The notes under the pieces were generated by a model. The model worked only from the letters and a program-made list of their open reading frames with translations. It was not told the origin of the DNA and did no database searches. Positions 13,665 through 25,077 of a stretch of 64,000 bases of DNA are shown one piece after another. Source of the DNA: Cruorifilaria tuberocauda (lineage: Eukaryota; Nematoda; Chromadorea; Rhabditida; Onchocercidae). Made by a program: the position numbers and the translations under genes. The stretch spans positions 248,001 to 312,000 of the forward strand of contig JABVXU010000004.1 of NCBI GenBank assembly GCA_013365365.1, written 5' to 3'. Position 1 is the stretch's first letter. Each line of letters opens with the position of its first letter.

Positions 13665-16301
13665 GTCTTGTTCTGAACAGCAGTAAAATAAATTATAGGG
13701 ACATTTCCAATAAATCAGCAAAGTCCTGAAAATAAAAAACTCCCTTGTTTGAATTATTTATAAAGCAATAATCGTATGCTATATCGCTTTCATATAGCGT
13801 TTTATTTAAAGACGCCATATATAAAAAAAGTGGAGGTTATATTGTTAAGTTTATTGCTAAACACAATTAGTTCAAATACATCAAAGATAAAAAAAGAATG
13901 ACTGAAATAACCGGAACTATGGACCGAACGAAAGCAGCTGCTGCTCATTTGATTACGAAAGTGTGAATGCCTAGTAGAATTTAGCCAAATCTATTCTAGC
14001 GAATTACAATAAACGAGAATTTGCAAAAACTAGATTCGAAACACACTTTCATACTCCGACTGGAAGTAATGTTTGCAAAAATCTTCTTCCCAAAATACAA
14101 AAAGCTGTGACATCGTTAGAAAAAAAGTGTAAAAATTGCACATAATTAAAATTTTTATCAACTCCTCTTGATTTCCAGTACTTCCGTGGGTTTTTAGTAA
14201 AAGATTTCAAGCTAAGGTTCACATATTTTCCAAATTTAGAATAACATATCATCCGAAAAAAGAGATATTGCCATAGAAAATACTCTCTTCCACCACAGAA
14301 CCTAAATGGATACAATATCTTAAAGGTTTTTTGAATTTCCTGATCTTCCGCAACCGCAATTAATACGGGTTGAAAGAGTACCCGCGCACTTTTTTCGCTT
14401 GCACACGACATGAAGTGAAGGTGCAGGAAAGGCAGAAGCAGTAGTGCAACTAGGCAACTTCAAATCAACAGCACATATCGATTGCTTCTCTCTCCCTCTC
14501 TTCTGCGACGGCCATCTCTAAACGTAACACTCCCCTCCAGCTGCACTCGAATCCCATTACATAGACGGTACTTTTCCCCCTAATTAATGTCCTGCAATAA
14601 CACCACTTCAATTCAAATAAATTTGAAGAGCCATGTTCATATGCACAAGTTCCGGTTCAAGTCCAGCATTGTACATAATATATCACTGAGTAATAAATAT
14701 AATCGAGCTTAAAACCTATTGGCTGATAGTAAGAAGCATGAAATTCTAATTCAATTTTTTAATCTTAAAACTAACCAAGAATTCGTTAATGATCAAAAAG
14801 TAATATATCCACCTTTCAAGATTTATGCTAATGAATTTCTACAAACAATTAATTATTTAAAACTCACTGAAATACGAAAAATACAAACCAGAATCTATTC
14901 ACAGTTCATATTCTCTGTTGATCCTGAAATATAAAAGTTATATTAATCTCAGATTTCTACTATGGCCGCTGATTTTGGTAGTACAATTGTCCTGATCCCA
15001 TCGTTTCTGCATTGATGAAGAGCAGCACATTAGATTCACTCCACATATTCACGTGTTCAGCCATTAAATCATTTCGTTTTCTATCAGAATGCAATAATTG
15101 TTAATATGATGGATATTAATAGATCAGTTCAATTTATTGCGCTTAATATGACAAAAAATAATTTATTATGCAAAGTTTTGAGTCTGTTCATGAGTAAAAA
15201 CAAATTAAATCGCTACAGAACTTTCTCATGGTGTTTTTTAATAAACTTGTATTGTAAACCTCACCTGTCACAAACACTATAATATCGCGGTACTCAAACA
15301 ACAGTATAAACTGTCCCTATTGTACTGCATGCTTAAATCCATCACGAATACTTACTAGGACTCAAAGTCGACGTTTTTATTAAAATTCCATCCTCATACT
15401 CCCATACTTTCTGCCAATGCGATTATATATGCTATGTATAGGAAGAAGAAACTCAGACGAACTTTGTGAATACACCAAGTACATATTCAGCAAAAGTGTC
15501 AAAAATGCAAAGAGCGCTATTGAATACTAAATCATGCAAAGGGAGCAACTTTCTGGTTATTGTGTTTACAATTTATAGTAAAACAGGAAGATAAATTGCA
15601 TACTTGTAGTTCCTGTATGGTATTATCTTTCCTAACATAATACCAAAATTATAATTCGTCGTTGCATCAGCTAGAATAATCAATTACCAGCATTGATAGG
15701 TCACCTACTGCCTTGCATTTTTCGAAGAGAATCGATCGTATATCGGACATAGGCCAATAACATAAGTCCTTCTTTAAAACAGATGCACAATGAAAAGCTG
15801 TCTTGCTGCTTCAGTTTATCAACCTTCACGGTAGGTGGTAAATAACATATGATGGGTTTTTTTCCAGTCTCCTGGAAAAATATATCTCATTATAGTCATT
15901 ACTGCCATATTTGTATCGCGACAAAATATTCAGGAATTTCTTGAGATTATTCTTGCTTATATTTAAAGAATCGCATTATATAAAACACCATAATCTGAAA
16001 TACTTATTTATCCAATACTGGCTGCATTGCATAGTTAATTCTGAAAACCAACATATGAAAGAAATTGCATTATGAAAATTTTACCATCTCTTTTGGAATA
16101 TCTTCGGTCAGACCATTACGAGCATTTCAAAAACGAACTGATCTTTAGGCAATTTCATTCATTTACATTGATTTTCAATTTTTGAAAATATCGAGCTAGA
16201 ACAAAGATTCTTTATATGATCGGAATTTAAGCTCGAAATATGGGTGCGCAAAAACACGCTGAGCAGATACATCAACAGTTATACGAAAGAAATACTATTT
16301 A
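13665..16301. other. Intergenic region GTF3C6 to SETD2
   Basis: This holds the SETD2 5' region and the GTF3C6 3' side. A likely trans-splice acceptor for SETD2 (CTGTTCAG on the minus strand) ends at 13673. A pyrimidine-rich stretch lies near 14487-14505. One 120-codon minus-strand open frame at 14049-14411 has no recognisable motif, and an open frame this long is expected by chance in AT-rich sequence. No gene is called. Confidence 0.45.
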
Positions 16302-16759
16302 TCACTTATCATCATTATCAATGACCAAAGCTTTTTCAGCTTTTAATCTAACATCCGAACATTCAACAAAACGAAGCTGCCTCTCTTCTAATTTAAAAAT
16401 CATGTCCGTGCCTATAATGGAATTCCATTCAGCTGTGAAGAGAGAATTTGAAATTTGTAGTATCGGATTCTCTGTGTTGCATCGACGTATAGCACTATCA
16501 CTTTGATTCAAAGCCTGCCGTGCTGCGTTCACATCCATTATACCACCAATCTCCAATATCACTGTTTTCGATTCCCATTCTTCATCTTGCTCTATGGTCT
16601 TATTATTCTGCTTATCTGAAAGCTAATCACATATTTTATCGGGATCTTAAATCCTTATTAGAAAAATACACTAAGATCATTATGCATATATCAGCCTATA
16701 TCTTTCTTTAAGTAATAATATTCTTTCCAAACAATACCTTCTTCAGGAATCTCTGGCAT
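16302..16759 (-). CDS. GTF3C6: TFIIIC small subunit GTF3C6 (tau55-like triple barrel)
   Basis: Two exons, 16759-16738 and 16615-16302, give 111 aa. The protein has an acidic start (EQDEEWES) and then the family core: VILEIGGIMD, NTENPILQISNSLFTAEWNS and IGTDMIFKLEE. These align with the GTF3C6 pattern of VLVELSGIID, DTERPILQVDSCVFAGEYED and LGTCVIFEE. The family forms the triple-barrel dimerisation domain of TFIIIC, the factor that binds tRNA gene B boxes for RNA polymerase III. A CTAG 3' splice site at 16777 on the minus strand lies 17 bp upstream of the ATG and could accept a spliced leader. The gene lies about 400 bp downstream of the COG5 stop codon on the same strand, so an operon is possible. 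The C-terminal 25 residues after the core are not conserved with vertebrate proteins. Confidence 0.82.
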
Positions 16760-17083
16760 AATAACGCGTTGTCTCACTAGAATCCTGTTCCACTTCTTGA
16801 TGAACGAAATTATATTTAATACTGAAATTGCATTTAATTCTGATCAATATTCGATTATTATAATTGATTCTTAAAATCGCTGAAACGAACGCCATAAAAT
16901 TATAATCAATTCAAATTCCTTGCTCAAGAATAAAGAAACTGAAATTGCTGAAGTTAACAAAAATATTTAGCTAAAATAAAAAATGGCTGAAAGAAATTTT
17001 GGAGTAATTGAAACGTATCATTTAAAAATAAGATACTGCTGACATATACAATCATCCACAAATGATTTAAAATTAGTAACAGG

Positions 17084-17089
17084 TTTATT
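17084..17089 (-). terminator. Poly(A) signal for COG5
   Basis: AATAAA on the minus strand lies about 71 nt past the COG5 stop codon, followed by AT-rich sequence. Position and motif fit a cleavage signal; not proven. Confidence 0.5.
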
Positions 17090-17159
17090 TAATCATAAAT
17101 TCCAATACTGGACAATTACTTCAATTATTTTATAGTGACAAAATTCGAAACCCATAACA

Positions 17160-20144
17160 TCAGCTCCTTGAAGCGATCTTCTGTAAAACGTTCATGATTA
17201 AAGGATAGCTTGTAACATATTCGGTACGACTAGATGAGATAACAGATGATGTATAGGAACGCATTAGAGATGATAAGAAATCCAAACGATCTGCTGCGTC
17301 ATGACTTAAACACCACTTCAAATATTCTTCCAGTGACCAGTTAGCTGATACATGTGGGGACAACAGCGTTTCCTCACTTGTACTTATCAACAATTGTACA
17401 ACAAACCAAAAAGGCAGTGATTCTGATTGAGCTAGCTGCTCCGGAGGCAGCTTGAAAGCGTCAACAAACTGGGGTATAACAGGTATAAAAAATGACTGTA
17501 CATTATATAATGAAAGTCCATGATCGGAAATGTACTGCAAATCAAAAGACAAATGTGAGAGCTGATCTGGAGTAAGAGGTCGTAAAAGCGATGAATTCAT
17601 TAAAAATAACTCAATTACATAGTCTAAGAATGAACTGAAGACTTCTTCAAAGCCAACAAATTTCAGAAAAGATGAGTGAGACTGCAAAACTCGAAGATAG
17701 TTGCAAAGTTCCTTCACATATGGAGATGGATCACCCAAATTCTCGTAGTGCATTGATAACAAAATAGTGAAAACAGAAGAACGTGCCACATCTATTAATG
17801 CATCTCGAACTTGCTGAGCGATTCTTATTAGAGGTTCGTTATGTTCTGGCCAAGATAAACTTAATATATGTGCCACAGAAACTAAAGCATAATTTTGTAC
17901 CTAAAAATCAGTTTTAGAGTGATCACTCTTATTATTTCTAATTTGAAACAAGAAAATCAAAAAAAAGAACTTGTAATTATAGACGATGATCTATTTACGC
18001 AAAGATCAAAGACTAGTCACGAGATATCAAAACTACAGCAATGCTTTTTCATAAACAACTATTTAACCTGTTTATCCTCTTATTTTATGCCTATATCGTG
18101 ATCCATCCAGCATTAAGACACTCATCAACTACAGTTTTTTTTCTTAATGTACTGAAGCATTCTGATGCAACAGCATCTTAATACACGCCTGCATCATCAA
18201 GTAAGTCTGTTAAACAATCTACGATTCATTTTTACCTGATTAGTGCTGAGACGTTCACTCATTTGAAGTGTTGATGAATCTAAGACAAGACGCTGCTCAA
18301 TTTTCTGCGCAACCAATTGAAGCACTTTTGCTACATTAGTTTCCATTTCTCTATTCAGCTGTTCATCCCATTCCACACCTCCCAGTTCCTCTCTAATTGC
18401 GGAGTCAATCTTAAAAAACTCTGATATAGAAACTCAGAATGATAAAGCAATCTAGACCATAATAAAGAGAACTGGATATATCAAATATACTTTCTCCACA
18501 GAAAAATTTGACAGATTATTTTCCTCAAAAGCGTTATCAACTGCTCTGAACATTCTGCCAAGAGCATGAGACAATACTGCTCTGCGTAGAGGGCGCAGAC
18601 TTTGATCCAAGGGCTGCACAGCTTTAGTTGGATACATAGAAACAACTTTGGAGAGAAGTTGTACAAAACGAGCAGCATAAGAAGCGTTTTCAGAAATACG
18701 TCTCGATATAATTTTCGCAAGCCTTTCACAAAATTCTGTGATAATCTCTGTGCTTAACAAAGAATACTGTTCCAGTGACACCTGCAATTAGGAAGTGTAA
18801 AAATATAACGACTAATTAAAGAAATTTTTTCACAAAGTTAATTTTTAATAATTTCATAATAATTCATCTATAATGAGTTTCAATAATGCATACGATTTAT
18901 ATAAACCACAGCGAAGAAAATACACCTGAATTTGATTTGCTATCTGAGGAAGAAGTTTTGCAGCTACTGCAATGCTACTATTGAGCTGCAAAAACTGACC
19001 ATCAAAGTGTTTAGCATCTTCTTCTAAGAAACGGCTGACCTGAAAATCGAAACACATTTTTCATTCTCAAAATTATTGAGTATAGCCGTATTTGCAGACT
19101 GAAAGAGATTTTGGCATTTTATAGTAAAAACAAAAAACCATCCGAGACCAAGAGAATGTACAAGAACATCGTTTTCTGAATTACTAAGTAGGTACAGAAC
19201 TTACCTCAAATTCATATGATGACAAATTCTTCAGGGCGTGAACACAAGAAGAAACAAGTGGAGCACTGAGACTTTCAAGTGAAGATCTTAGATGACTGGC
19301 TATACTCTCTCTGGCTTCAGCTATTAACTTCGGTATCTATATTGAAAATTTTTAGCAAAATGTGAATTAAAACAAACATGAATTGAATTTTCTCTTTAAT
19401 TTATAAGTTTGGTGGAATATGAAAATTAAACACCAAGTCATACCGAAACTACAACCATTTCATGCGCACTGTTCAAATTTTTCAAAAGTGGTATTTCAGT
19501 TGTTACTGCTTCCAATTCACAAATTATCTCTGAGCGCTTCACCAATTCAGTTGTACTTTCGAGTTTTCCAACTAGCTTTTTACATCTTAAAAGGATATTT
19601 TTGAATTAATTCTCCACTGAATTTATTATATGTTTGCTAATGAGAAAATTATTTAATGCAAACATGCCTATTAGCTGATGCCAGGATCCGCCGTAATGCA
19701 TACAGCTGTTCAAGTCTACTTGTCGCGTGACATAATTTCTCGTATTCAGATTGAAATCTTTCACTCATTTCTTTGCACTTCTTGTATAGATGAGACATTT
19801 CATGGTTAATAGCTGCTTGCACACGATCCAAATTCTGCAGAGCGCTTGCCTGTTCCACCAAATGAGGATGGTGTTGCTCAATCTGAAACCGAGATGCACA
19901 GAAATATAGCTGGTTCAAGCCATAATACTTCCACAGTTTTTAAAAGAAAGATGAATCTATATCCTTAGTAATCAATATGAAATAAACTTACAGCTTCTCG
20001 AATCAGCCGTCCAATATTCTCCTTAATAACATTAATTCTTCCCAAAAGGCCTCCTTCATCTATTCTAATTGCTTCAACCAGCTCCTTAGTATATGCATTC
20101 CAGTCAGACTTGCCCCAAATGCAGTCGTCCAAGCTTTCCATCAT
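17160..20144 (-). CDS. COG5: Conserved oligomeric Golgi complex subunit 5
   Basis: Eight exons (20144-19992, 19882-19668, 19585-19444, 19336-19205, 19039-18926, 18781-18491, 18409-18236, 17900-17160) give 653 aa. The N-terminus has a coiled-coil tether region (HHPHLVEQASALQNLDRVQA, then RLEQLYALRRILAS), as in human COG5. The C-terminus has the family signatures YVKELCNYLRVL, ELFLMNSSLLRPLT and YPLIMNVLQKI. COG is the eight-subunit tether for retrograde vesicles in the Golgi; COG5 belongs to lobe B with COG6, COG7 and COG8. The start ATGATG was chosen because the frame upstream is low-complexity and hydrophobic. Intron 2 appears to use a GC donor (AG/GCATGT), since no GT donor in the open frame gives the right phase. 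The protein is shorter than the 839-aa human one, mostly in the central region. Confidence 0.9.
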
Positions 20145-20833
20145 TTTTACCAAAAAAAAGTAACAAGAACTAAAAATGAAAAACCGCATATGATAACTTG
20201 ATATATAGCGCCTAAAACTTGGAACCAAAAAAATGAATTTTCATAAATTTTTGAATTACATTTGTTAACTTGAAATACCGGTCCAAATTATTACTACTAT
20301 TATCATATGATGAAGGCGATAAAAAAGTCAGAAATCAGAGGTATCCCTATAAATCTTCGTTTTCTTTTCTTTAGTATAAAATAATTGACGTTACATAATC
20401 ATTTTCATAGTAAAAACAACCATTTAAAAATTATCGCAACAATTATTCGCATAAACATGAAACAGCAGCAAATATCTGACATGGATTTGAACCAAATTAT
20501 ACAATGCATACTCCAACATTAAAAATATTTTAAAAAATTGTAAATTCATCACTTTATTCCAAATCACTATCAACTGTTTGCTAATTTTTCTAAATCTCAG
20601 AACAAAACGTAGTAAGTTAAGAACATAACTGTTATGTAATCCATATCATGTCCTTGCACAGTTATTGATCTTTAATATACCAAATCATTTTTGAAATGAT
20701 ACTTGTATAAAACCACGTAATTTATCAAAGATTATAGGAGCGAAAATGAATTTCGTTCGATTGAAGATCATACAGATCTATCTACTATCATTTTTTGTAA
20801 TTGCAGAAGTTTCGGTGATAATACAATAAAGAA
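20145..20833. other. Spacer EF-Tu to COG5
   Basis: About 690 bp of AT-rich sequence lies between two minus-strand genes. No coding exon or clear motif is seen. It may be an ordinary promoter or an operon spacer. Confidence 0.45.
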
Positions 20834-23421
20834 TCATGGATGCTGTCTGATAAGTTTTTCAAGTCCTTTATCTTTGACATCCCTGAATGAATCTAAATCA
20901 ATTGCAGGAAAAATTTCGCGAATTATGCCGCGAGCAATCGTTTTTTTACTACTTTCACGTATTGTAAAAGGTGATGATTGTCTCACAGGCATTCTGTTGA
21001 CCAAGAGCAGGTAAGCTGTGCAATGTTCTCCAGGCATTAACATATCAGATTCCAAATGAAGACGTCCAGCCTGAATAAAATCAATTCATTTGGGGGTTTG
21101 CACTGCAGCAGTCAATAATGTAACAAAATGAGAGAATGCATTTTGAAAAAAATGAACGAACCTGATCCCAAGTACTACAAAATACTTTTTCCGTAAATCC
21201 AGAATGTATTGCCAAACGTCTCCCACCTTCTTTTTCAGATAACAAATACAACTCAACCTAAAAATCAAGAAATTTCTGGCACAAACTTTTTTTTCTAGAA
21301 AATATGAAAATTATTTTAATCATAAAACATTAATAAGCGTAAAAAGCAGAATAAAATACCTTGAAGAAATTAGATGTGGTAATCGCACCTACAGTTCCGA
21401 GCCACATACCTCTCTTCACTAAATTCGCTTTGACACCACGACACAAAATACCACAGTGATCACCGGCATAAACCTGAATAAATTACCAAATTTTTTAATG
21501 CAGCAATTTCGAGTTTAACAGAAATTTATAGGTAATTAAAGGGAATAATTCATAATGGAAGAACTCCGTAGCTTAATTTCTTAGAATATAAAAACACTAT
21601 TACTGCATTACAAGAGAGGTTTGCCTCATAAATAAAAACTGTTGGAAAATTTGCAGAAAATATTTTCAATACAATGGATGAAGAAACGCCCGATCAATAA
21701 ACCCCATTTTGGATATTCCATGATACAATAAAAGACATAAAAATTGCTTACTTCATGAACACTTTTTTTAAACACTTGTATATCCGAAACAATCGATTGG
21801 ACACATTTATCTTCGCCCTTGATTTCCACTTTATCACCTTTCTTGATTTTTCCTTGCTCAACTGTTCCAACAAGAACAGTTCCTCTCCCAGTAATTGATA
21901 TTCGCGATGCAATAGGCATTAGAAATGGTCCATCCTATCATGAAGATAATGATTTTCATGAAATTAATTTCACTTATCAAAAGTTAAAAAATCGCAAGTA
22001 GTCCTTTAAACACTAAAATTTTCCGAGTATCTAGAAAATTTTGTCGCCACTTCTAATAATCTCACTAGATGTGATTATAATTCCGTAGAATTTCACTGAA
22101 AATAATTATAATGCGAGTAGAAATGAGCAACTTGCAGCCTCTTTGGAAGAGGAATCTTATCCAAAGCCGATATCAACTGTTCGACGCATTCTCGATCATT
22201 TTTCTGCAATGCGCGTAATGCCGATCCTTTTACCACGATAACTGATTCATCTGAAATTACAAAACATGATGGTGTACGTAAAGTCTTTTAAAATAATTTG
22301 GTTTTTCCATCGCATTTAACATCACACCAAAAAAATTTGTTTAAAATAATACATATTGCTAATATTGCATTACAGCATGTAACAAAAAAAGTGCTGCAAA
22401 AGTGACCTGCATAACCGTGATTCTCTAACAATTCTCGTGCTTCAATTTCCACTAGTGTAACAACGTCATTATCGACCAAATCCACTTTATTTATAAATAC
22501 AACTATATTGGAAACACCAACTTGTTTAGCCAATAAAAGATGCTCTTTTGTTTGCGTCATAACTCCATCGGTTGCAGCAATCACTAAAAAAAAGTCAAAA
22601 TTAACTGTCCTTACGAAATGATCTTCCGAAACAGCATTTTCATAAAAATTTAATCATTGAAATTTTATTTACATGAAATTTGCCTGATCAATGTTAAACC
22701 ATATAGCGACGATATTCGAAAGTATCTACATTAATTTTTTAAAAATCACCTAAAATAGCCACATCCATCTGCGTTACACCACAAATCATATTTTTTATAA
22801 AATCGCTATGTCCCGGACAATCAGTATGGGCATACCGTCGCGTATCACTTTCGTAACCAATGTGGGCAATATTTATCGTTATGCCCCGCCTTTGTTCTTC
22901 TTTTGCTTTATCAATTTCTTCGAATTTGACAAACTTTGTTTTTCCTGAAAATAACTTGAATATTATATCCATTTTCAATTCGTCGATAGTTATAGTTTCT
23001 AAAAACAATTAAGATCCATGAAAGGAAAGCTGTTCACAATAAAAGGGCAAACGAAAAGAAATTTTGAGATCGGTTCGTCAGCAAAATACAAAAATTAACA
23101 AAATCAACCATTTCTTTCAATACTATGAACAATATATTATCATTCAAATGAACGACCAACAATGAAAAACAATAAACACTAAAAATTGAAAATCTGGAAG
23201 AAGCATTTACCTCGAGCGGATAGAATTCTAGTGATAGCAGAAGTTAAAGTGGTTTTTCCATGATCCACGTGACCTATTGTACCAACATTTAAATTTTCCT
23301 TCACAATTTTCGCAAAAGTTGAAGTACTTGCAGCATTCCTTGTGACACTTGAGAAAAATAGTGAAAAAGTTGAAGGACAGAATAGCACAAACCGTTCAAA
23401 TTGATAATGTATTATAGCCAT
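20834..23421 (-). CDS. TUFM: Mitochondrial elongation factor Tu, probably EF-Tu2 type
   Basis: Eight exons (23421-23211, 22944-22750, 22583-22407, 22250-22132, 21934-21752, 21473-21360, 21257-21162, 21070-20834) give 443 aa. An N-terminal stretch of about 40 residues, basic and hydroxylated with no acidic cluster, fits a mitochondrial transit peptide. GTPase motifs are GHVDHGKT (50-57), RGITIN, DCPGH, NKVD and GSAL. Domain 2 has [13 protein letters not shown] and domain 3 has [20 protein letters not shown] and PFTIRESSK. The protein delivers aminoacyl-tRNA to the mitoribosome. Nematodes have two mitochondrial EF-Tus: EF-Tu1 with a tail of over 50 residues for T-armless tRNAs, and EF-Tu2 with a short tail that serves D-armless serine tRNAs. 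Here about 24 residues follow the usual end, and the canonical E-D-x-F of the amino-acid pocket reads A-S-R-I, so EF-Tu2 is inferred. An in-frame ATG at 23502 is an alternative start. Confidence 0.9.
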
Positions 23422-25077
23422 AAAGCGCTCGGAAATTACCGATGTTAAAAGAAGGCAAGAGCACAGACAACACCAAGCAATATTCACTACCTCCAATTCC
23501 ACATATCTGCTACTTATTGATTTGAGGAAACGAACATATCTAAAAAATCTCTATTTCATCCACTACTATCTCAAATACCAACAATGCCTTGATTACTAAA
23601 AATCAAAACTTCACACACATTTACGCTGCACGAAATCTTAGCAATTTTGATGACATACTTTCTTGCTTGCTTGTTAGACTTGGTTTATTTCATACGAGCC
23701 GTCTTGTATCACATATCATTCGTACAACGATTACCTTCGGCATGAACACAGGCCCTCAATTGGTCTGTGATTAGTGTGATGTAAGTATGGAAGTTATATT
23801 GTGTGATGGAAATACCCTTCATTCAATAGATTCAATGTTAGGTCATTTCAAGACAGTAACATCTTTTTGTCTTATAAACGACACACTTAAGCGATAAAGA
23901 ATAACATTTACTTGCATTACTTTCCTATCTGTCGCTGATATATAGATTACCAAAAGGAATTTTGATGCCGTTTGAAATGAATTCGCAAGACGCTAACACT
24001 ACATCTAGTTAGACAATGACATTGCGAACCACACATTCCGAATCTTAATCTCCTTTACGTCTATACTATGTTCCTTATACCAACATGTCAAAAGTACGCT
24101 TACTGTTTGTACTTTGCAATGAGCGCATCTACAAGTAAGAACTGACCATTATAAATTCTCTAATGCAAAAAGATAACAGTTGATTTAAGAAATATAATAC
24201 ATTAAAGTAATTTTAAGAAAAACCATATTTAAAGTCTGACGCACTCTTACGTTTGTAATACATATGCTCTTACTGTAGAGCTTTTCCAATGTTTGTCAAA
24301 TAATTTCTTTTTAATCCAGCATTCACTCAATATGAAAGTAGCAATAGGTATCGCTACATTGGTTCATTGTCTCTAGGTTCAGTACAAATAATTTAAAGTG
24401 AGTTATTTACTAACTTTTCAGAGTTTGAAACGGACTATGAGGTCAGAAAACAATATATATCGCAACCGGATTTCTTCCTTATTTGATTATGGAATTCAGG
24501 GCAATGAAAAAAGTATAGATAAAACGTAGTGGACGAACAGTGATAATGGTGAAAAAAAATAACAAATAATCAAAATTTTAAATGTACAAGCTTTAAACTG
24601 AACATGAACCTTAAATTTTGGAACCAAAAAACAATATATGATACACAAAAACAAAAAATCACACACAAAAGGAACGTTTGTACCAACTGTTTCGGATAAT
24701 ATGGAACATTGCCTTGTCAAAATGAAAAGCGCTGCTGGAATTCCAAAGTAACCAGTAAAACTTGACAAGATTAACATTTGGGAATATTTGACTTTGTTGA
24801 AAGAATCTTGGTGCTGCTAAATGAGAAATAACAGAAATGGGGTAAAGGCAGTGAGAAGAAAAATAAACCCTAAAGGAGCAGATAAGAAGTACGACGGTGG
24901 TGGTAAGTAATTGCAAGAAAAAAATCACGATAAAAGTAAAAAATACACCAGGAGACAAGGGGCGAATCAAAATTTTCAAAATGTAATGCAATCATAATAT
25001 GTCAAATTATGGTGCTTTCAGCACCTCCCCGTTTTCTCAGCATCCTTTCAGGCCATTAAATGATTGAAATCCTATCT
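23422..25077. other. Intergenic region CK1 gamma to EF-Tu
   Basis: This holds the EF-Tu promoter side and the 3' end of CK1 gamma. Two overlapping hydrophobic minus-strand frames (24496-24991) have no recognisable homology, and part of them may be CK1 gamma 3' UTR. No gene is called. Confidence 0.45.

Noticed and set aside
14049..14411. Minus-strand 120-codon open frame upstream of SETD2
   Set aside because: No motif, no clear splice partners, and chance frames of this length are expected in this base composition.
14648..14666. GGTTCAAGTCC resembling a tRNA T-loop
   Set aside because: No matching A box, anticodon arm or acceptor stem lies upstream.
24496..24991. Hydrophobic overlapping minus-strand frames that could be a membrane protein
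   Set aside because: Hydrophobicity arises readily from T-rich codons; no family motif, and position fits CK1 gamma 3' flank.
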